A stretch of DNA of 64,000 nucleotides from Aureimonas ureilytica DSM 18598 = NBRC 106430. Its GTDB lineage: Bacteria > Pseudomonadota > Alphaproteobacteria > Rhizobiales > Rhizobiaceae. The stretch is taken from the NCBI RefSeq assembly GCF_000382705.1, contig NZ_ARQE01000005.1, positions 1 to 64,000 of the forward strand. The letters run 5' to 3'. Position 1 is the first letter of the stretch, and every line of letters starts with the position of its first letter. Below the pieces are notes generated by a model. That model made no database searches, had not been told where the DNA came from, and saw nothing but the letters and a program-made list of their open reading frames with translations. The position numbers and the translations under genes are program-made. Shown in pieces: positions 18,626-31,725 of the stretch.

Positions 18626-18974
18626 TTCAAATCTCCGGAGCGGCGCAAGGCGCGCTCCCTCGGCCCGCGAGGGGCCGTTTCGTTGGATCGAAGTGTAGCC
18701 ATCCGCCATTTTTTCACAAGGCACCCCTTGGCCACCGCAGCACCCGCCCCACGGATTTTCGCGGCAGGGCTCCCGATCCGGGCCCTCGTCGCGCGCCCCA
18801 TCCCCGTCGACGACACGTCGACGACACGTCGACGACGCGTCGATGACGAGGCCCGATGTCGAAAACCGATTGACGCCTCCAATCGAATCGACTACATGCC
18901 CCTTCATCGCCGCAACGGACAGCCAAGCTGACCGAGGCGAGCGGAGCGGATCGAAACTGCGATACGCTCCATGC
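18626..18974. other. Intergenic region between the phosphatase gene and tRNA-Gln
   Basis: About 350 bases holding the four 11-bp repeats. The phosphatase frame continues open through the repeats to 18907, but the resulting peptide is Arg/Asp-rich translated repeat and is not credible as protein. No other gene is seen. Confidence 0.55.
18804..18847. repeat. Four tandem 11-bp repeats containing SalI-type GTCGAC cores
   Basis: Units of consensus NCGTCGACGAC occupy 18804-18814, 18815-18825, 18826-18836 and 18837-18847. The middle two are identical, the first differs at one base and the last at two. Each unit holds the palindrome GTCGAC except the last (GTCGAT). The 11-bp period places the cores on one face of the helix. 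It lies upstream of the phosphatase gene, in non-coding DNA. Confidence 0.85.
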
Positions 18975-19048
18975 TGGGGAATAGTTTAAGGGTAGAACAG
19001 CGGACTCTGACTCCGCTAGTCTTGGTTCGAATCCAGGTTCCCCAGCCA
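18975..19048 (+). tRNA. tRNA-Gln(CTG)
   Basis: A 74-nt cloverleaf: acceptor TGGGGAA/TTCCCCA, D-arm with TAAGGGTAGAAC, anticodon loop CTCTGAC with anticodon CTG at 19007-19009, T arm GGTTCGAATCC, discriminator G and encoded CCA. It decodes CAG. Confidence 0.95.
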
Positions 19049-19436
19049 GCAAAACCTCTGAGAAGTTAGGGGTTCCACCTTCACGAGAGATCAGACAGAC
19101 CGAGCCTCAGTGCGCGATGTGGCGCGCGAAAACCCGGCACAGTTTGTTCCCGGCCCGTTCAGCGCGAGCGTGCGCTTGCTTCGCAATTTTCCACGACGAC
19201 CGCTATCTTGAAGCCGTCCGCGTTTTCGAGTTGCTCGATTTCCATCCAGATCGGATACGACCTCGGCGGGATCGGAGAAGGCGAGACGGGTGTGGCCGCT
19301 GACGGCTGCGGACAGACGACGCCACCCGACGAGGGCTCGCCTGACATGTCCGGCGGACCTGAGGCGGACATCCGTCCGCGCTTGGCGAGCATCCGCGACG
19401 ATGGCGGACGCCTTCAACCATTTCATGCAACGGTTC
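19049..19436. other. Intergenic region downstream of tRNA-Gln
   Basis: About 390 bases. I searched by eye for a second copy of the tRNA 3' end (an attachment-site repeat) here and further downstream to about 20.5 kb and found none. No convincing gene or terminator is visible. Confidence 0.5.
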
Positions 19437-20066
19437 TCAGGGGAGATCCGTCCCTTTCGCGGGAGGCCGCCGATGCGACCCGATTCCCAGCCGCGGCGCA
19501 TGGGCTCCAGCGCCAGGCTTCCCCGGAGCGAACCTCTGCTGAGCGTTTGCGGGTGCTTGGGACCTGGACGGCGGCGTGGACTCGCTGCCTGGACCCTCTG
19601 AAACGTATTGGCCCTCCATCATCGACTGGATTTGGGCAGGCGTCACCTGCATCGCCAAGCGAATCTGTTCACGCGTCATATTTTTCGCGATCACCCTCTC
19701 CGTAAGAGATACCGGCTCGAACGGCGACTTGACGATGCTCTTGACAGTATAAACCCCCAGCGCATTCAAAATGGTCGCAACGTAGAAATCGCCGCCATAC
19801 ATGAGGGTGTTTTTGATGACGTAATGGGATGAAGCTTCCGGTACGATCGACGTGGACTGATCGATGAAGAAAACGTAGCCTGCTGTAGCTGGCGGTAGTT
19901 TTTCCATACTGCTGACGCCACCCGCAGCCGCTTTTCTGATACCGCCCTGCGAAGCATCCGGGTAGGACGTCTGCTGCTCGATCGCGAAAAACTCCTGATC
20001 TCTCCAGATTTGTTGTGCGGCAGATGCCATAGTACGATCGACTATATAAAGGTAAGATATCGGCAT
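19437..20066 (-). CDS. Hypothetical protein, lower GC than its neighbours
   Basis: A 209-residue protein I do not recognise. Residues 1-150 look like a folded globular domain with no signal peptide or membrane helix (for example SSMEKLPPATAGYVFFIDQS and YVIKNTLMYGGDFYVATILNALGVYTVKSIVKS). Residues 151-209 are Pro/Ser/Gly-rich and probably disordered. The ATG at 20066 has AGGAAG upstream. The first two thirds of the gene and its upstream DNA are clearly AT-richer, with rarer codons such as ATA and AAA-rich runs, than the surrounding chromosome. Together with its place near tRNA-Gln this suggests a horizontally acquired remnant, but no integrase or repeat supports an active element. No function is proposed. 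Confidence 0.6.
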   Translation of the reverse strand: MPISYLYIVDRTMASAAQQIWRDQEFFAIEQQTSYPDASQGGIRKAAAGGVSSMEKLPPATAGYVFFIDQSTSIVPEASSHYVIKNTLMYGGDFYVATILNALGVYTVKSIVKSPFEPVSLTERVIAKNMTREQIRLAMQVTPAQIQSMMEGQYVSEGPGSESTPPSRSQAPANAQQRFAPGKPGAGAHAPRLGIGSHRRPPAKGTDLP

Positions 20067-20467
20067 TGCGCTTCCTGCTCCAAAAATATCAGCGCGGAAG
20101 AGGAAGTATCAACCGCTGTATAAGTCCGGCAACCGTTCAATCGTGGTCATAGGAAGAATGGTCCGTCAATCCGAGGCCTTTCCAATCGACCGCTTCCGTT
20201 GATTGTCGAGCAAAGCATCTTCAACCGAGTTGGCGCACCCAAGTGAGGCGATCGTCTCGCATGGTCCCGATACAGTCGGTCATCTGGCCGCAACCGGTCG
20301 CTTGCCCGCGCTCGATCGCTTTCGCGCTTTTCGGTTTCTGGTCGAGGTGGGTCGCAGAGGTCACCTCCCCTTTGCCCGTCCCATCGCCGCCAATGCGGGC
20401 GCCTGAAACGCAGAGGGCGCGCCGATCGCGGGCGCGCCCTCCTTTTGAAGTCCGACCGGTCGCGATG
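20067..20467. other. Intergenic region between the orphan gene and the chemoreceptor gene
   Basis: About 400 bases. The first 60 are AT-rich and should hold the promoter of the orphan gene. The rest shows no convincing gene. It ends with the terminator hairpin of the chemoreceptor gene. Confidence 0.5.
20413..20441 (-). terminator. Terminator hairpin of the chemoreceptor gene
   Basis: A perfect 10-bp stem GAGGGCGCGC/GCGCGCCCTC (20413-20422 and 20432-20441). It is 27 bp past the minus-strand stop. The T tract is stronger on the plus side (CTTTTG) than on the minus side (TGCGTTT). Confidence 0.65.
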
Positions 20468-22516
20468 TCAGGCGCTGAGTCGGTCGAAATCCATTTCCAT
20501 GTCGAGGTCGAATCCGTTCGCTCGGTCGGCTGGACCGCTCGCCTTTTGGGCAGGCGCGCGGACGGGAGCGCGGCGTGCCGGCAGGGGCGTGACCGTGCCG
20601 GACGCGGCGGACATCGAGGCCTCCGTCGGCGGCACCCCAGCCGTCTCGCTCAGCTTGAAGAAACCGGCGCGCGTTTCCAGGCGCCCCGCTTCCAGGGATA
20701 GCCGCTCGGCCGTCGCCGCCATCTCGTTGGCGGCGCCCGCGTTGGACTGCGTCACCTGATCGAGCTGCTGGATCGCCTGGTTGATCTGGTCCACGCCGAC
20801 CGATTGTTCGCGGCAGGCCGCCGAGATTTCGGTCACGAGTTCGGCCGTCTTGCGGATGTCGGGAACGAGCTGGTTCAGCATCTCGCCCGCTTCTTCCGAG
20901 ACATGAAGCGTTTCGACCGACAGCGTGCCGATCTCGGCCGCCGCCTTCTGCGAGCGCTCGGCGAGCTTGCGCACTTCCGAGGCCACGACCGCGAAGCCCT
21001 TGCCGTGCTGGCCCGCGCGCGCCGCCTCGATGGCCGCGTTGAGGGCCAGAAGGTCGGTCTGGCGGGCGATTTCCTGGATGATCGCGATCTTTTCGGCGAT
21101 CGTGCGCATGGCGTCGACCGAGCGCGTGACGGCCTCGCCGCCCTTGGCAGCGCGGGTCGAGGCCTGGGAGGCGATCTTCTCGGTGGTGACGGCGTTTTCC
21201 GACGTATGGCGGACATTGGCCGCCATTTCCTCGATCGCGGCCGAGGCCTGCTCGGAGGCCGCCGCCTGTTCCGTGGCGCCGGAGGACAGCTGCTCGGAGG
21301 CCGTCGCCGATTGCACGGCGCCGGACGTCACCTGCCGGGCCGAGCCGACGACGTCGCCGACGATCTCGCGCAGCTGCAGCGTCATGGCATTGGTGGCGCG
21401 CTGCAGGTCGCCGAACTCGTCGCGGGCCTTCACGTCCTCGACACGGGTCAGATCGCCCGAGCCGATCGTCCTGGCCATGTCGAGCGAGCGCTTGAGACCG
21501 CGCGCCACGGAAACCGACATGCGGAACGCCGCGAACAGACCGAAGAGCACCGCGAGGCCGCAGCAGGCGATCAGGAGAAGGCGCGTCGCCTCGAAGGCCG
21601 CCCGATCCTTCGCGACGGTCGCCTCGGCGGCCCGCTGCTCCGCCTCGCTGAAGCGGGTCAGGTCGTCCTGGATGCGCGCCAGGATCGGCGCGATGTCGGC
21701 GCGCAGGATCTGGCTTGCATGGAAGGTGGAATTGGCGACGCCCCGCTGCAGAAGCTCGTTCGCCAGCGGCTTGAATTCGGTCCAGAGCGCCTGCACGCGC
21801 GGCATGGCCGGCGCGTCGATCTTGGCGACGGCAAGCGCCTTGGTAAGGCGGGCGAGCTTCTGGTCGATCGCCACGACGAAGGTCTGCGCGCGCTCCGCGA
21901 GTTGGCCGAGCGCGGCATCGTCGGTTTCCGACAGGCTGCGGATCAGAAGACGGCGGAGCGTCGGCACGTCGGCGCGCAACTGCCCTGCCGTCGTGATCGC
22001 GGTTTCCGGGCCGTCGAGAAGCACGATCTCGTCGCGCAAGCTGCCGATCGACAGATCGAGCCGGCCGCCGATGGGGCGGATCTTGTCACGGTCGAGCTCG
22101 GACGCGCGCGCCGAGTCGTTTTGAGCGGCGAGGCCGGAGGCCTTGCGCGCCAGAATGTCGAACTGTTGAAGCTCGCCCTTCATCCGATCGAGATCGCTGC
22201 CGGTGTCGGCCGAGGCCCCGACCCGCAGCGCCTCGAGCTGGGCCTGCACCGATTTGATCAGCCCGTCGTAACGCGCCTGGCCATCGGCGATCTCCTGATC
22301 GACATGCGACAGGATCGTGTCGTTGGCCGTCTGGCGCGCCTGGGCGACCGTGTCGCGCAGCGCGGCGATCTTGAGGCTCCGGTCGAAGGGGCCGGCGACG
22401 AAGGCCTCCATTCGGTCGTTGCCCTCGGCGAGCTTCTGGATGCCGAGAAGGCCGGAGGCGCTGGCCAGAACGAGAACGGCGCCGAAGGAGACGAAAAGGC
22501 GGGTGCGGATGCGCAT
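20468..22516 (-). CDS. Methyl-accepting chemotaxis protein
   Basis: A 682-residue transmembrane chemoreceptor. TM1 is at about residues 6-26. A long helical periplasmic sensor region spans about 30-315, TM2 is [19 protein letters not shown] at about 318-338, then a HAMP domain. The cytoplasmic signalling coiled coil has the conserved hairpin tip [21 protein letters not shown], which binds CheW and CheA. The C-terminal 60 residues are a flexible Pro/Ala linker with no recognisable CheR-binding NWETF-type pentapeptide. It starts 25 bp after the stop of a solitary periplasmic binding protein gene, so that protein is the likely ligand-presenting partner. Confidence 0.93.
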   Translation of the reverse strand: MRIRTRLFVSFGAVLVLASASGLLGIQKLAEGNDRMEAFVAGPFDRSLKIAALRDTVAQARQTANDTILSHVDQEIADGQARYDGLIKSVQAQLEALRVGASADTGSDLDRMKGELQQFDILARKASGLAAQNDSARASELDRDKIRPIGGRLDLSIGSLRDEIVLLDGPETAITTAGQLRADVPTLRRLLIRSLSETDDAALGQLAERAQTFVVAIDQKLARLTKALAVAKIDAPAMPRVQALWTEFKPLANELLQRGVANSTFHASQILRADIAPILARIQDDLTRFSEAEQRAAEATVAKDRAAFEATRLLLIACCGLAVLFGLFAAFRMSVSVARGLKRSLDMARTIGSGDLTRVEDVKARDEFGDLQRATNAMTLQLREIVGDVVGSARQVTSGAVQSATASEQLSSGATEQAAASEQASAAIEEMAANVRHTSENAVTTEKIASQASTRAAKGGEAVTRSVDAMRTIAEKIAIIQEIARQTDLLALNAAIEAARAGQHGKGFAVVASEVRKLAERSQKAAAEIGTLSVETLHVSEEAGEMLNQLVPDIRKTAELVTEISAACREQSVGVDQINQAIQQLDQVTQSNAGAANEMAATAERLSLEAGRLETRAGFFKLSETAGVPPTEASMSAASGTVTPLPARRAPVRAPAQKASGPADRANGFDLDMEMDFDRLSA

Positions 22517-22541
22517 GGGAAAGTCCTGAAAGGAGAGCGCG

Positions 22542-23498
22542 TCAGTTCGTGGTGCGTTTGGCTTGGAGCGCGGCGACGTCTCCGGGCCGGACGAGCACGA
22601 AAGGTATCCAGTTCAGCGGTTCGACCGCTTCGCCGGCGAGCATCTTGCCGACGAGCGCGACGCTGAGGGCGCCCTGCGCTTGCCCGTCCTGAAGCACGGT
22701 GGCGGACAGATCGCCGGCCTTCATCGCCTCCAGGCCGTCGTTCGTCGCGTCGATGCCGGTGACGACGGATTTCAACCCGGCGGGCTTCAGCGCGTCGATG
22801 GCGCCAAGGGCCATCTCGTCATTGTTGGAGATCACGCCATCGGGCCGCAGCCCGGCATCCAGGAAGGACTGCATCAGCGCCTTGGCTTCCGCGCGGTCCC
22901 AATTTCCGCCCTGCTCCTCCAGAATCTCGATGCCCTTGCATTCGGGCCGGGCGAGAACCTCGTGGACGTAGCGGGTGCGGGTGCGGGCCGCCGGGTGGGT
23001 CAGTTCGCCGATGAGGACGACAGCCGTTCCCTTGCCGCCCATGAGCCGGCAGGCCTCTTCCGTTTCCAGCGTGCCGGCGACCTTTTCCTCGGAGCCGACA
23101 TAGGCGACGCCGTTCCCCAGAAGCGCATGGTCGGGTTCGTGGTTGACGAAAACGAGGGGCACCTTGGCTGAGCGCGCCAGCGCGGCGATCTGCGTCTCGA
23201 CGCTATCGGCAAGGCCGAGCACGACGAGCGCGGAGGCGCCGTCGGCGATCTGCTGCTTGGCATTGGCGATCTGAAGGCTCTCGTCACCCTGCGCGTCGGT
23301 CTGGGTGACCTGATAGCCTGCCGCCTTGGCGGCCGCCGCGACGCCAGCGGCGATCGTATCGCGGAACGTGTCGTTGGCGACGGGCATCACGAGCCCGATC
23401 GTCTGGGCGCAAGCAGGCGCGATCATCGCGCCCTGCAACAGCAAAGCCGCGAACACATGCGGCAGAAGGGACGACTTCACTCGGGAAGGTCGCGGCAT
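22542..23498 (-). CDS. Solitary periplasmic sugar-type substrate-binding protein
   Basis: A 318-residue protein with a Sec signal peptide (hydrophobic run [12 protein letters not shown], cleavage near ACAQ) and the ribose/galactose-type periplasmic-binding fold (Peripla_BP_4): [18 protein letters not shown] at the start, an ADSVETQI segment and the hinge-region motif [18 protein letters not shown]. No ABC permease or ATPase gene is adjacent. The only gene on the same transcript is the chemoreceptor 25 bp downstream. The simplest reading is a chemotaxis-dedicated binding protein, comparable in logic to ribose/galactose-binding proteins with Trg. The ligand cannot be told from sequence, but a pentose, hexose or AI-2-like sugar is plausible. 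Confidence 0.85.
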   Translation of the reverse strand: MPRPSRVKSSLLPHVFAALLLQGAMIAPACAQTIGLVMPVANDTFRDTIAAGVAAAAKAAGYQVTQTDAQGDESLQIANAKQQIADGASALVVLGLADSVETQIAALARSAKVPLVFVNHEPDHALLGNGVAYVGSEEKVAGTLETEEACRLMGGKGTAVVLIGELTHPAARTRTRYVHEVLARPECKGIEILEEQGGNWDRAEAKALMQSFLDAGLRPDGVISNNDEMALGAIDALKPAGLKSVVTGIDATNDGLEAMKAGDLSATVLQDGQAQGALSVALVGKMLAGEAVEPLNWIPFVLVRPGDVAALQAKRTTN

Positions 23499-23649
23499 TT
23501 GAAGTCTCCCTTGATCCGCACGAAACGAAAAGGCAGTGACAATGCCGGCAATCCAAACATCTAAAGCTTAGGATTCATTTTCACGACTGGAGGTCGAGGA
23601 GCGGGGTTCATATTAACCCTTCCGAGTCACTAAAGGCTCCCCACCGCCT

Positions 23650-23680
23650 CGGCGGGTCCGCTAGGGAAGCCGACCCGCCG
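23650..23680. terminator. Hairpin downstream of allE
   Basis: A perfect 9-bp stem CGGCGGGTC/GACCCGCCG (23650-23658, 23672-23680), 13 bp past the allE stop. There is no T tract. Confidence 0.45.
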
Positions 23681-23692
23681 ACATCGCGAGAT

Positions 23693-24514
23693 CTACCAGA
23701 GCGCGGCGTGGCGGTTCACGTCCTTGTAGAGAAGGTAGCGGAACGGGCCGGGGCCGCCCGCATAGCAGGCCTGCGGGCAGAAGGCGCGCAGCCACATGAA
23801 ATCGCCGGCTTCGACCTCGACCCAGTCGGAGTTCAGGCGATACACGGCCTTGCCCTCCAGAACATAAAGCCCGTGCTCCATGACATGGGTTTCCATGAAG
23901 GGAATGATGCCGCCCGGCTGGAAGGTGACGATGGTCACATGCATGTCGTGGCGCAGATCGCTCGGGTCGACGAAGCGCGTCGTCGCCCAGGCGCCGTTCG
24001 TGTCGGGCATCGGCGTCGGCGCGATGTCCTTCTCACTGGTGAAGATCGGGTCGGGTTTGGCGATCCCCTCGGCGGCCTCGTAGCGCTTGCGGATCCAATG
24101 AAAGGTCGCCGCGGCCTCGCCCTCGTTGCGCAGGGTCCAGGCGGCGCCCGCCGGCAGATAGGCGAAACCGCCGGGCGCGAGGCGGTGCGTCTCGCCACCG
24201 AGCGTCACCGCGATCTCGCCGGAGACGACGAACAGCGCGCCCTGCGCTTCCTCGTCCGGCTCCGGCTTGGCGCTGCCGCCGCCCGGCTGCACTTCCATGA
24301 TGTATTGCGAGAAGGTCTCGGAAAAGCCGGTCATCGGCCGCGCGATGATCCAGAGCCGCGTCTTCTCCCAATGCGGCAGGAAACTCGTCACGATGTCGCT
24401 GTAGACGCCGCGCGGGATCACCGCATAGGCATTGGTGAAGACCGCCTTGCCGGACAGAAGCTGGTCCTGCCCCGGCAGACCGCCGGGCGGCGAGAAATAC
24501 GAGCGTTGTGTCAT
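23693..24514 (-). CDS. allE: (S)-ureidoglycine aminohydrolase
   Basis: A 273-residue bicupin enzyme that releases ammonia from (S)-ureidoglycine to give (S)-ureidoglycolate in allantoin degradation. The N-terminal cupin (about 50-140) includes GALFVVSGEIAVTLGGE. The C-terminal cupin holds the Mn-site region with METHVMEHGLYVLEGKAVYRLN (His, Glu, His and Gln ligands are typical). The family signature FMWLRAFCPQACYAGGPGPFRYLLYKDVNRH closes the protein. Length and architecture match E. coli AllE (YlbA). No other allantoin genes are nearby, so it may be scattered from the rest of the pathway. Confidence 0.92.
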   Translation of the reverse strand: MTQRSYFSPPGGLPGQDQLLSGKAVFTNAYAVIPRGVYSDIVTSFLPHWEKTRLWIIARPMTGFSETFSQYIMEVQPGGGSAKPEPDEEAQGALFVVSGEIAVTLGGETHRLAPGGFAYLPAGAAWTLRNEGEAAATFHWIRKRYEAAEGIAKPDPIFTSEKDIAPTPMPDTNGAWATTRFVDPSDLRHDMHVTIVTFQPGGIIPFMETHVMEHGLYVLEGKAVYRLNSDWVEVEAGDFMWLRAFCPQACYAGGPGPFRYLLYKDVNRHAALW

Positions 24515-24645
24515 GGCCGACGCCTTTCCTGAGATGGTGGATCAGGCCCGGCATCGCATGAGGCGGCCTTGAGCGGCAACGCCTCTTTCTTGCCGTCTGG
24601 CCGCGCTTGAGGGTAAGCCTCGCCCGACCGAGGAGACCAACGCCC

Positions 24646-26961
24646 ATGACCGCCCCGCGCCCATCCATCGACAGCCTCATTGCCGCAGAGATCGGCGCGC
24701 GGGAGGTGCAGGTCGCGGCCGCCGTCGCGCTGCTCGACGGGGGCGCGACGGTTCCCTTCGTCGCGCGCTACCGCAAGGAAGCGACGGGCGGGCTGGACGA
24801 CGCGCAGCTCCGAACGCTGGAGGTGCGGCTCACCTATCTGCGCGAACTGGAATCGCGGCGCGAGACGGTGCTGCGCTCCATCCGCGAGCAGGGCAAGCTG
24901 ACGGATGCGCTCTCGCGCCAGATCGAAGGCGCGACGACCCGCGCGACGCTGGAAGACCTCTACCTCCCCTTCCGCCCCAAGCGCCGCACCCGCGCGGACG
25001 CCGCGCGCGAAAAGGGCCTCGGGCCGCTGGCCGAAACCCTCCTGACCGATCGCTCCGCCGACCCGGAAGCGCTGGCCAAGCGCTTCCTCGGAGATCAGGT
25101 GGCCGACACCAAGTCGGCGCTGGAGGGCGCGCGCGACATCGTGGCCGAGACCATGGCCGAGACGCCCGCGCTGGTCGGCGCGATCCGCACGCATCTCGTG
25201 TCGAAGGCGCGCATCCGCGCCAAGGTGCAGAAGGGCAAGGAGGAGGCCGGCGCCAAGTTCTCCGACTATTTCGACCATGAGGAGAAATGGGCGAGCGCCC
25301 CGAGCCACCGCGTCCTGGCAATCCTGCGCGCGCAAAAGGAAGGCGTCATCTCGCTCGACATCGAAGTGGATGCCGACGATCCCTCGCCGGTGAAGCCGGT
25401 GGAAGCGATGATCGCGCGCGAGTTCCGCGTGAAGACGCAGGGCGGCACGCCGGCCGAGCGCTGGCTGATGGACGTCGCGCGCTGGGCGTGGCGACAGAAA
25501 ATTCACGGCTCGCTCTCCAACGAGATGATGGCGACCATGAAGGAAGGGGCGGATGCCGAGGCGATCCGCGTCTTCTCGCGCAATCTGAAGGATATTCTCC
25601 TCGCCGCGCCGGCCGGGCCGAAGGCCACGATGGGCCTCGACCCGGGCATCCGCACCGGCGTCAAGGTCGCGGTCGTGGACGGGACCGGGCGGCTGGTGGA
25701 CACCGCGACCGTCTATCCCTTCCAGCCCCGCAACGACGTGGCGGGTGCCATGATGGTGCTGGCCGGCCTGATCGAGAAGCACAAGGTCGAACTCGTCGCC
25801 ATCGGCAACGGCACGGCCAGCCGCGAGACAGAGAAGCTCGCGGCGGACGTCATCGCCAAGCTGCCGGGGGCCAAGCCCACCAAGGTCGTGGTGTCGGAAG
25901 CCGGCGCGTCCGTCTATTCGGCGTCAGAAATCGCCTCGCGCGAGTTGCCAGGTGTCGATGTCTCCTTGCGCGGCGCGGCCTCGATCGCCCGCCGCCTGCA
26001 GGACCCGCTGGCCGAGATCGTGAAGGTGGACCCGAAGGCTATCGGCGTCGGCCAGTATCAGCATGATGTCGATCAGCCCGCCCTCTCCCGCGCGCTGGAA
26101 ACCGTGGTGGAAGACGCCGTGAACGCGGTCGGCGTGGATGTGAACACGGCATCGGCCGCGCTCCTGTCGCATGTCTCCGGCATCGGCCCGTCGCTGGCCG
26201 ATGCGATCGTCGCGCACCGGGACAAGGAAGGCCCGTTCAAGACGCGCCGCTCGCTTCTGAAAGTGCCGCGCCTGGGGCCGAAGGCCTTCGAGCAATGCGC
26301 CGGCTTCCTGCGCATCCAGGGCGGCACGGAGCCCCTGGACGCCTCGGCCGTTCACCCGGAAGCCTATCCCGTGGCGCGCAAGATCGTGGAAGCCTGCGGG
26401 CGGGACCTCCGCTCGCTCATGGGCGACGGCGCGGCGCTGAAGACGCTCGATCCGCAGCGCTTCGTCGGCGACGGGTTCGGCCTGCCGACGGTGAGGGACA
26501 TTCTGGCCGAACTCGAAAAGCCCGGCCGCGACCCGCGACCCGCCTTCCGCACGGCGAGCTTTGCCGAAGGGGTCAACGAAATTCGGGATTTGCGTCCCGG
26601 CATGATGCTGGAAGGCACGGTGACGAATGTCGCGGCCTTCGGTGCCTTCGTGGATATCGGCGTCCATCAGGACGGGCTCGTCCATGTCTCGCAGATCGCC
26701 GACCGGTTCGTGAAGGACCCGGCCGAGGTGGTGAAGGCCGGTCAGGTCGTGCGGGTGCGCGTGGTCGAGGTGGACGAGAAGCGCAAGCGCATTTCGCTGT
26801 CGATGAAGACGCAGGTCGAGCCGGATGCCGCCCCTCGCAAGCGTGACGAGGCCGGCGCGTCCAAAGGCCAGGCCCGGCCGGAGCGGCGGGAAGCGAAGCC
26901 CGCCGCGCCCCAGATCGGCGGCTTCGGTGCGGCGCTCGCCGACGCCTTCAAGCGTCGATAG
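24646..26961 (+). CDS. tex: Tex-family transcription accessory / RNA-binding protein
   Basis: A 771-residue nucleic-acid-binding protein. Domain order: N-terminal helical Tex region with VPFVARYRKEATGGLDDAQLR, a YqgF/RNase H-like domain from about 325 (MGLDPGIRTGVKVAVVD), paired helix-hairpin-helix motifs from about 505 (HVSGIGPSLADAIVAHR), and an S1 RNA-binding domain at about 650-725 (GMMLEGTVTNVAAFGAFVDIGVHQDGLVHVSQ). Tex affects transcription elongation and toxin expression in Bordetella and Pseudomonas; its molecular job is not fully settled. ATG 24646 follows GAGGAGA. The tail is Lys/Arg/Pro-rich. The next gene is 10 bp downstream. Confidence 0.94.
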   Translation: MTAPRPSIDSLIAAEIGAREVQVAAAVALLDGGATVPFVARYRKEATGGLDDAQLRTLEVRLTYLRELESRRETVLRSIREQGKLTDALSRQIEGATTRATLEDLYLPFRPKRRTRADAAREKGLGPLAETLLTDRSADPEALAKRFLGDQVADTKSALEGARDIVAETMAETPALVGAIRTHLVSKARIRAKVQKGKEEAGAKFSDYFDHEEKWASAPSHRVLAILRAQKEGVISLDIEVDADDPSPVKPVEAMIAREFRVKTQGGTPAERWLMDVARWAWRQKIHGSLSNEMMATMKEGADAEAIRVFSRNLKDILLAAPAGPKATMGLDPGIRTGVKVAVVDGTGRLVDTATVYPFQPRNDVAGAMMVLAGLIEKHKVELVAIGNGTASRETEKLAADVIAKLPGAKPTKVVVSEAGASVYSASEIASRELPGVDVSLRGAASIARRLQDPLAEIVKVDPKAIGVGQYQHDVDQPALSRALETVVEDAVNAVGVDVNTASAALLSHVSGIGPSLADAIVAHRDKEGPFKTRRSLLKVPRLGPKAFEQCAGFLRIQGGTEPLDASAVHPEAYPVARKIVEACGRDLRSLMGDGAALKTLDPQRFVGDGFGLPTVRDILAELEKPGRDPRPAFRTASFAEGVNEIRDLRPGMMLEGTVTNVAAFGAFVDIGVHQDGLVHVSQIADRFVKDPAEVVKAGQVVRVRVVEVDEKRKRISLSMKTQVEPDAAPRKRDEAGASKGQARPERREAKPAAPQIGGFGAALADAFKRR

Positions 26962-26971
26962 GAAGCCGGCC

Positions 26972-28048
26972 TTGCGCGCATCCAAGACCCCGCCCGGCGC
27001 GAACGGGCGGGCCGCCCTGCCCTACCCGAACCCCGACCCTGCGCTCTGGCTGCGCTACGGCGCGCTCGGCTTGCTGGCGCGGCTTCAGCTCGTCTGGCGC
27101 GAGCGGCGCTATCGCCAGCGGGGCAAGGCGACGGGCGATTGCCGCCTGACCGAGATCAAGCCGATGGCCGCCGCGCCAGGGCCGCGCGATATCGTTCTCA
27201 TCACGGTCGTGCGCAATGCCATGGCGACGCTGCCGTCCTTCCTCGACCATTACCGGCGAATGGGCGTTCGGCATTTCGCGGTCGTGGACGACGCTTCGAC
27301 GGACGGCAGCCGCGCTTTCCTCGAAGCGCAGCCGGACCTCGCGCTCTTCACCTCCGCCGGCAATTTCCTGACATCGGGTGGCGGTCTCGTCTGGCGCGAC
27401 CTGATGCTGGACCGGATCGGCCGGGGGCGCTGGGTTCTCTCGATCGACAGCGACGAATATCTGGTCTTCCCCGGCTGCGAGACCCGCCCGCTCCAGAGCT
27501 TCGTGGCCGATCTCGAACGCGCCGGGCTGAAGCGCGCCATGGCGCCGATGATCGATCTCTACCCGGAAGGACCGATCGGCGAGGTCGAACCGCCAGCCGA
27601 CGCGCTGAGCCCGCCGACCACGCTCTGCCCGCTTTTCGACGGCTCGCATTACGAGGTGGCGGACGAGAAGTTCTGCACCTCGATCCGGGGCGGCCCACGC
27701 AACCGCGTTTTCGGGACGCAGATGCGGATGACGAAGTTCCCGCTTCTCTACGCCGACGCGGCGCTGCATTTTGCGACCAACACCGCCCATGGCCCGCTGC
27801 CGCTCGCGCGCAATTTCGCGCCGCCCGACGCGGTGCTGCTGCACCAGAAATTCGCGCCCGGCGCGGTGGAAATCTTCCGCACGCTGGCCGGTGAGGAAGC
27901 GCATTTCAACGGCGCGGAATTCTACAAGGCGATCGTGCAGAGCGACGGGTTCGGCCCGCACACGGACTTCCGCTACGAGGGCTCGCTGCGCTTCCAGTCG
28001 TCCGAAGACTTGGTTCGGCGCGGCTTCATGCGCGACCTCCGATCATGA
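26972..28048 (+). CDS. Family 2 glycosyltransferase
   Basis: A 358-residue cytoplasmic protein with a GT-A fold of the Glyco_tranf_2_4 kind. The nucleotide-sugar region starts with ITVVRNAMATLPSFLDHYRRMGVRHFAVVDDASTDGS, and the DxD-like motif is SIDSDEYLVFP. Such proteins usually modify exopolysaccharide or LPS. I choose a TTG start at 26972 because AGGAAG lies seven bases upstream and spans the tex stop. The frame is open further back inside tex, and that part is only a shadow. Coupling to tex is positional; no functional link is evident. Confidence 0.82.
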   Translation: MRASKTPPGANGRAALPYPNPDPALWLRYGALGLLARLQLVWRERRYRQRGKATGDCRLTEIKPMAAAPGPRDIVLITVVRNAMATLPSFLDHYRRMGVRHFAVVDDASTDGSRAFLEAQPDLALFTSAGNFLTSGGGLVWRDLMLDRIGRGRWVLSIDSDEYLVFPGCETRPLQSFVADLERAGLKRAMAPMIDLYPEGPIGEVEPPADALSPPTTLCPLFDGSHYEVADEKFCTSIRGGPRNRVFGTQMRMTKFPLLYADAALHFATNTAHGPLPLARNFAPPDAVLLHQKFAPGAVEIFRTLAGEEAHFNGAEFYKAIVQSDGFGPHTDFRYEGSLRFQSSEDLVRRGFMRDLRS

Positions 28049-28049
28049 A

Positions 28050-28073
28050 AAAGGCGGCCCGGAGGCCGCCTTT
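28050..28073. terminator. Bidirectional terminator between the glycosyltransferase gene and pyc
   Basis: A perfect 10-bp stem AAAGGCGGCC/GGCCGCCTTT with loop CGGA and A/T tracts on both sides. It sits in the 30-bp gap between convergent genes. Confidence 0.9.
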
Positions 28074-28078
28074 CTGTC

Positions 28079-31540
<3,462 letters not shown>

Positions 31541-31725
31541 CTGCCCATTCCCCCAAATCGACGTTTCGGGTGGGAGCTAACGACAAGTTTCCCTGCGTTG
31601 CAATGCAGCAGCGAGCGGCGATCGTTTTTGCGGCGCGATTCTCCGCTGGGCGATGCCGGAGCCAACCATGCTTGCGAAATGGCGGCGGATCACCCAGGCT
31701 CGAAGGCGGCGCCGATCGGCCTCGA

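Noticed and set aside
19049..20467. A tRNA-Gln attachment-site duplication marking a genomic island.
   Set aside because: No repeat of the tRNA 3' end and no integrase were seen within the window.
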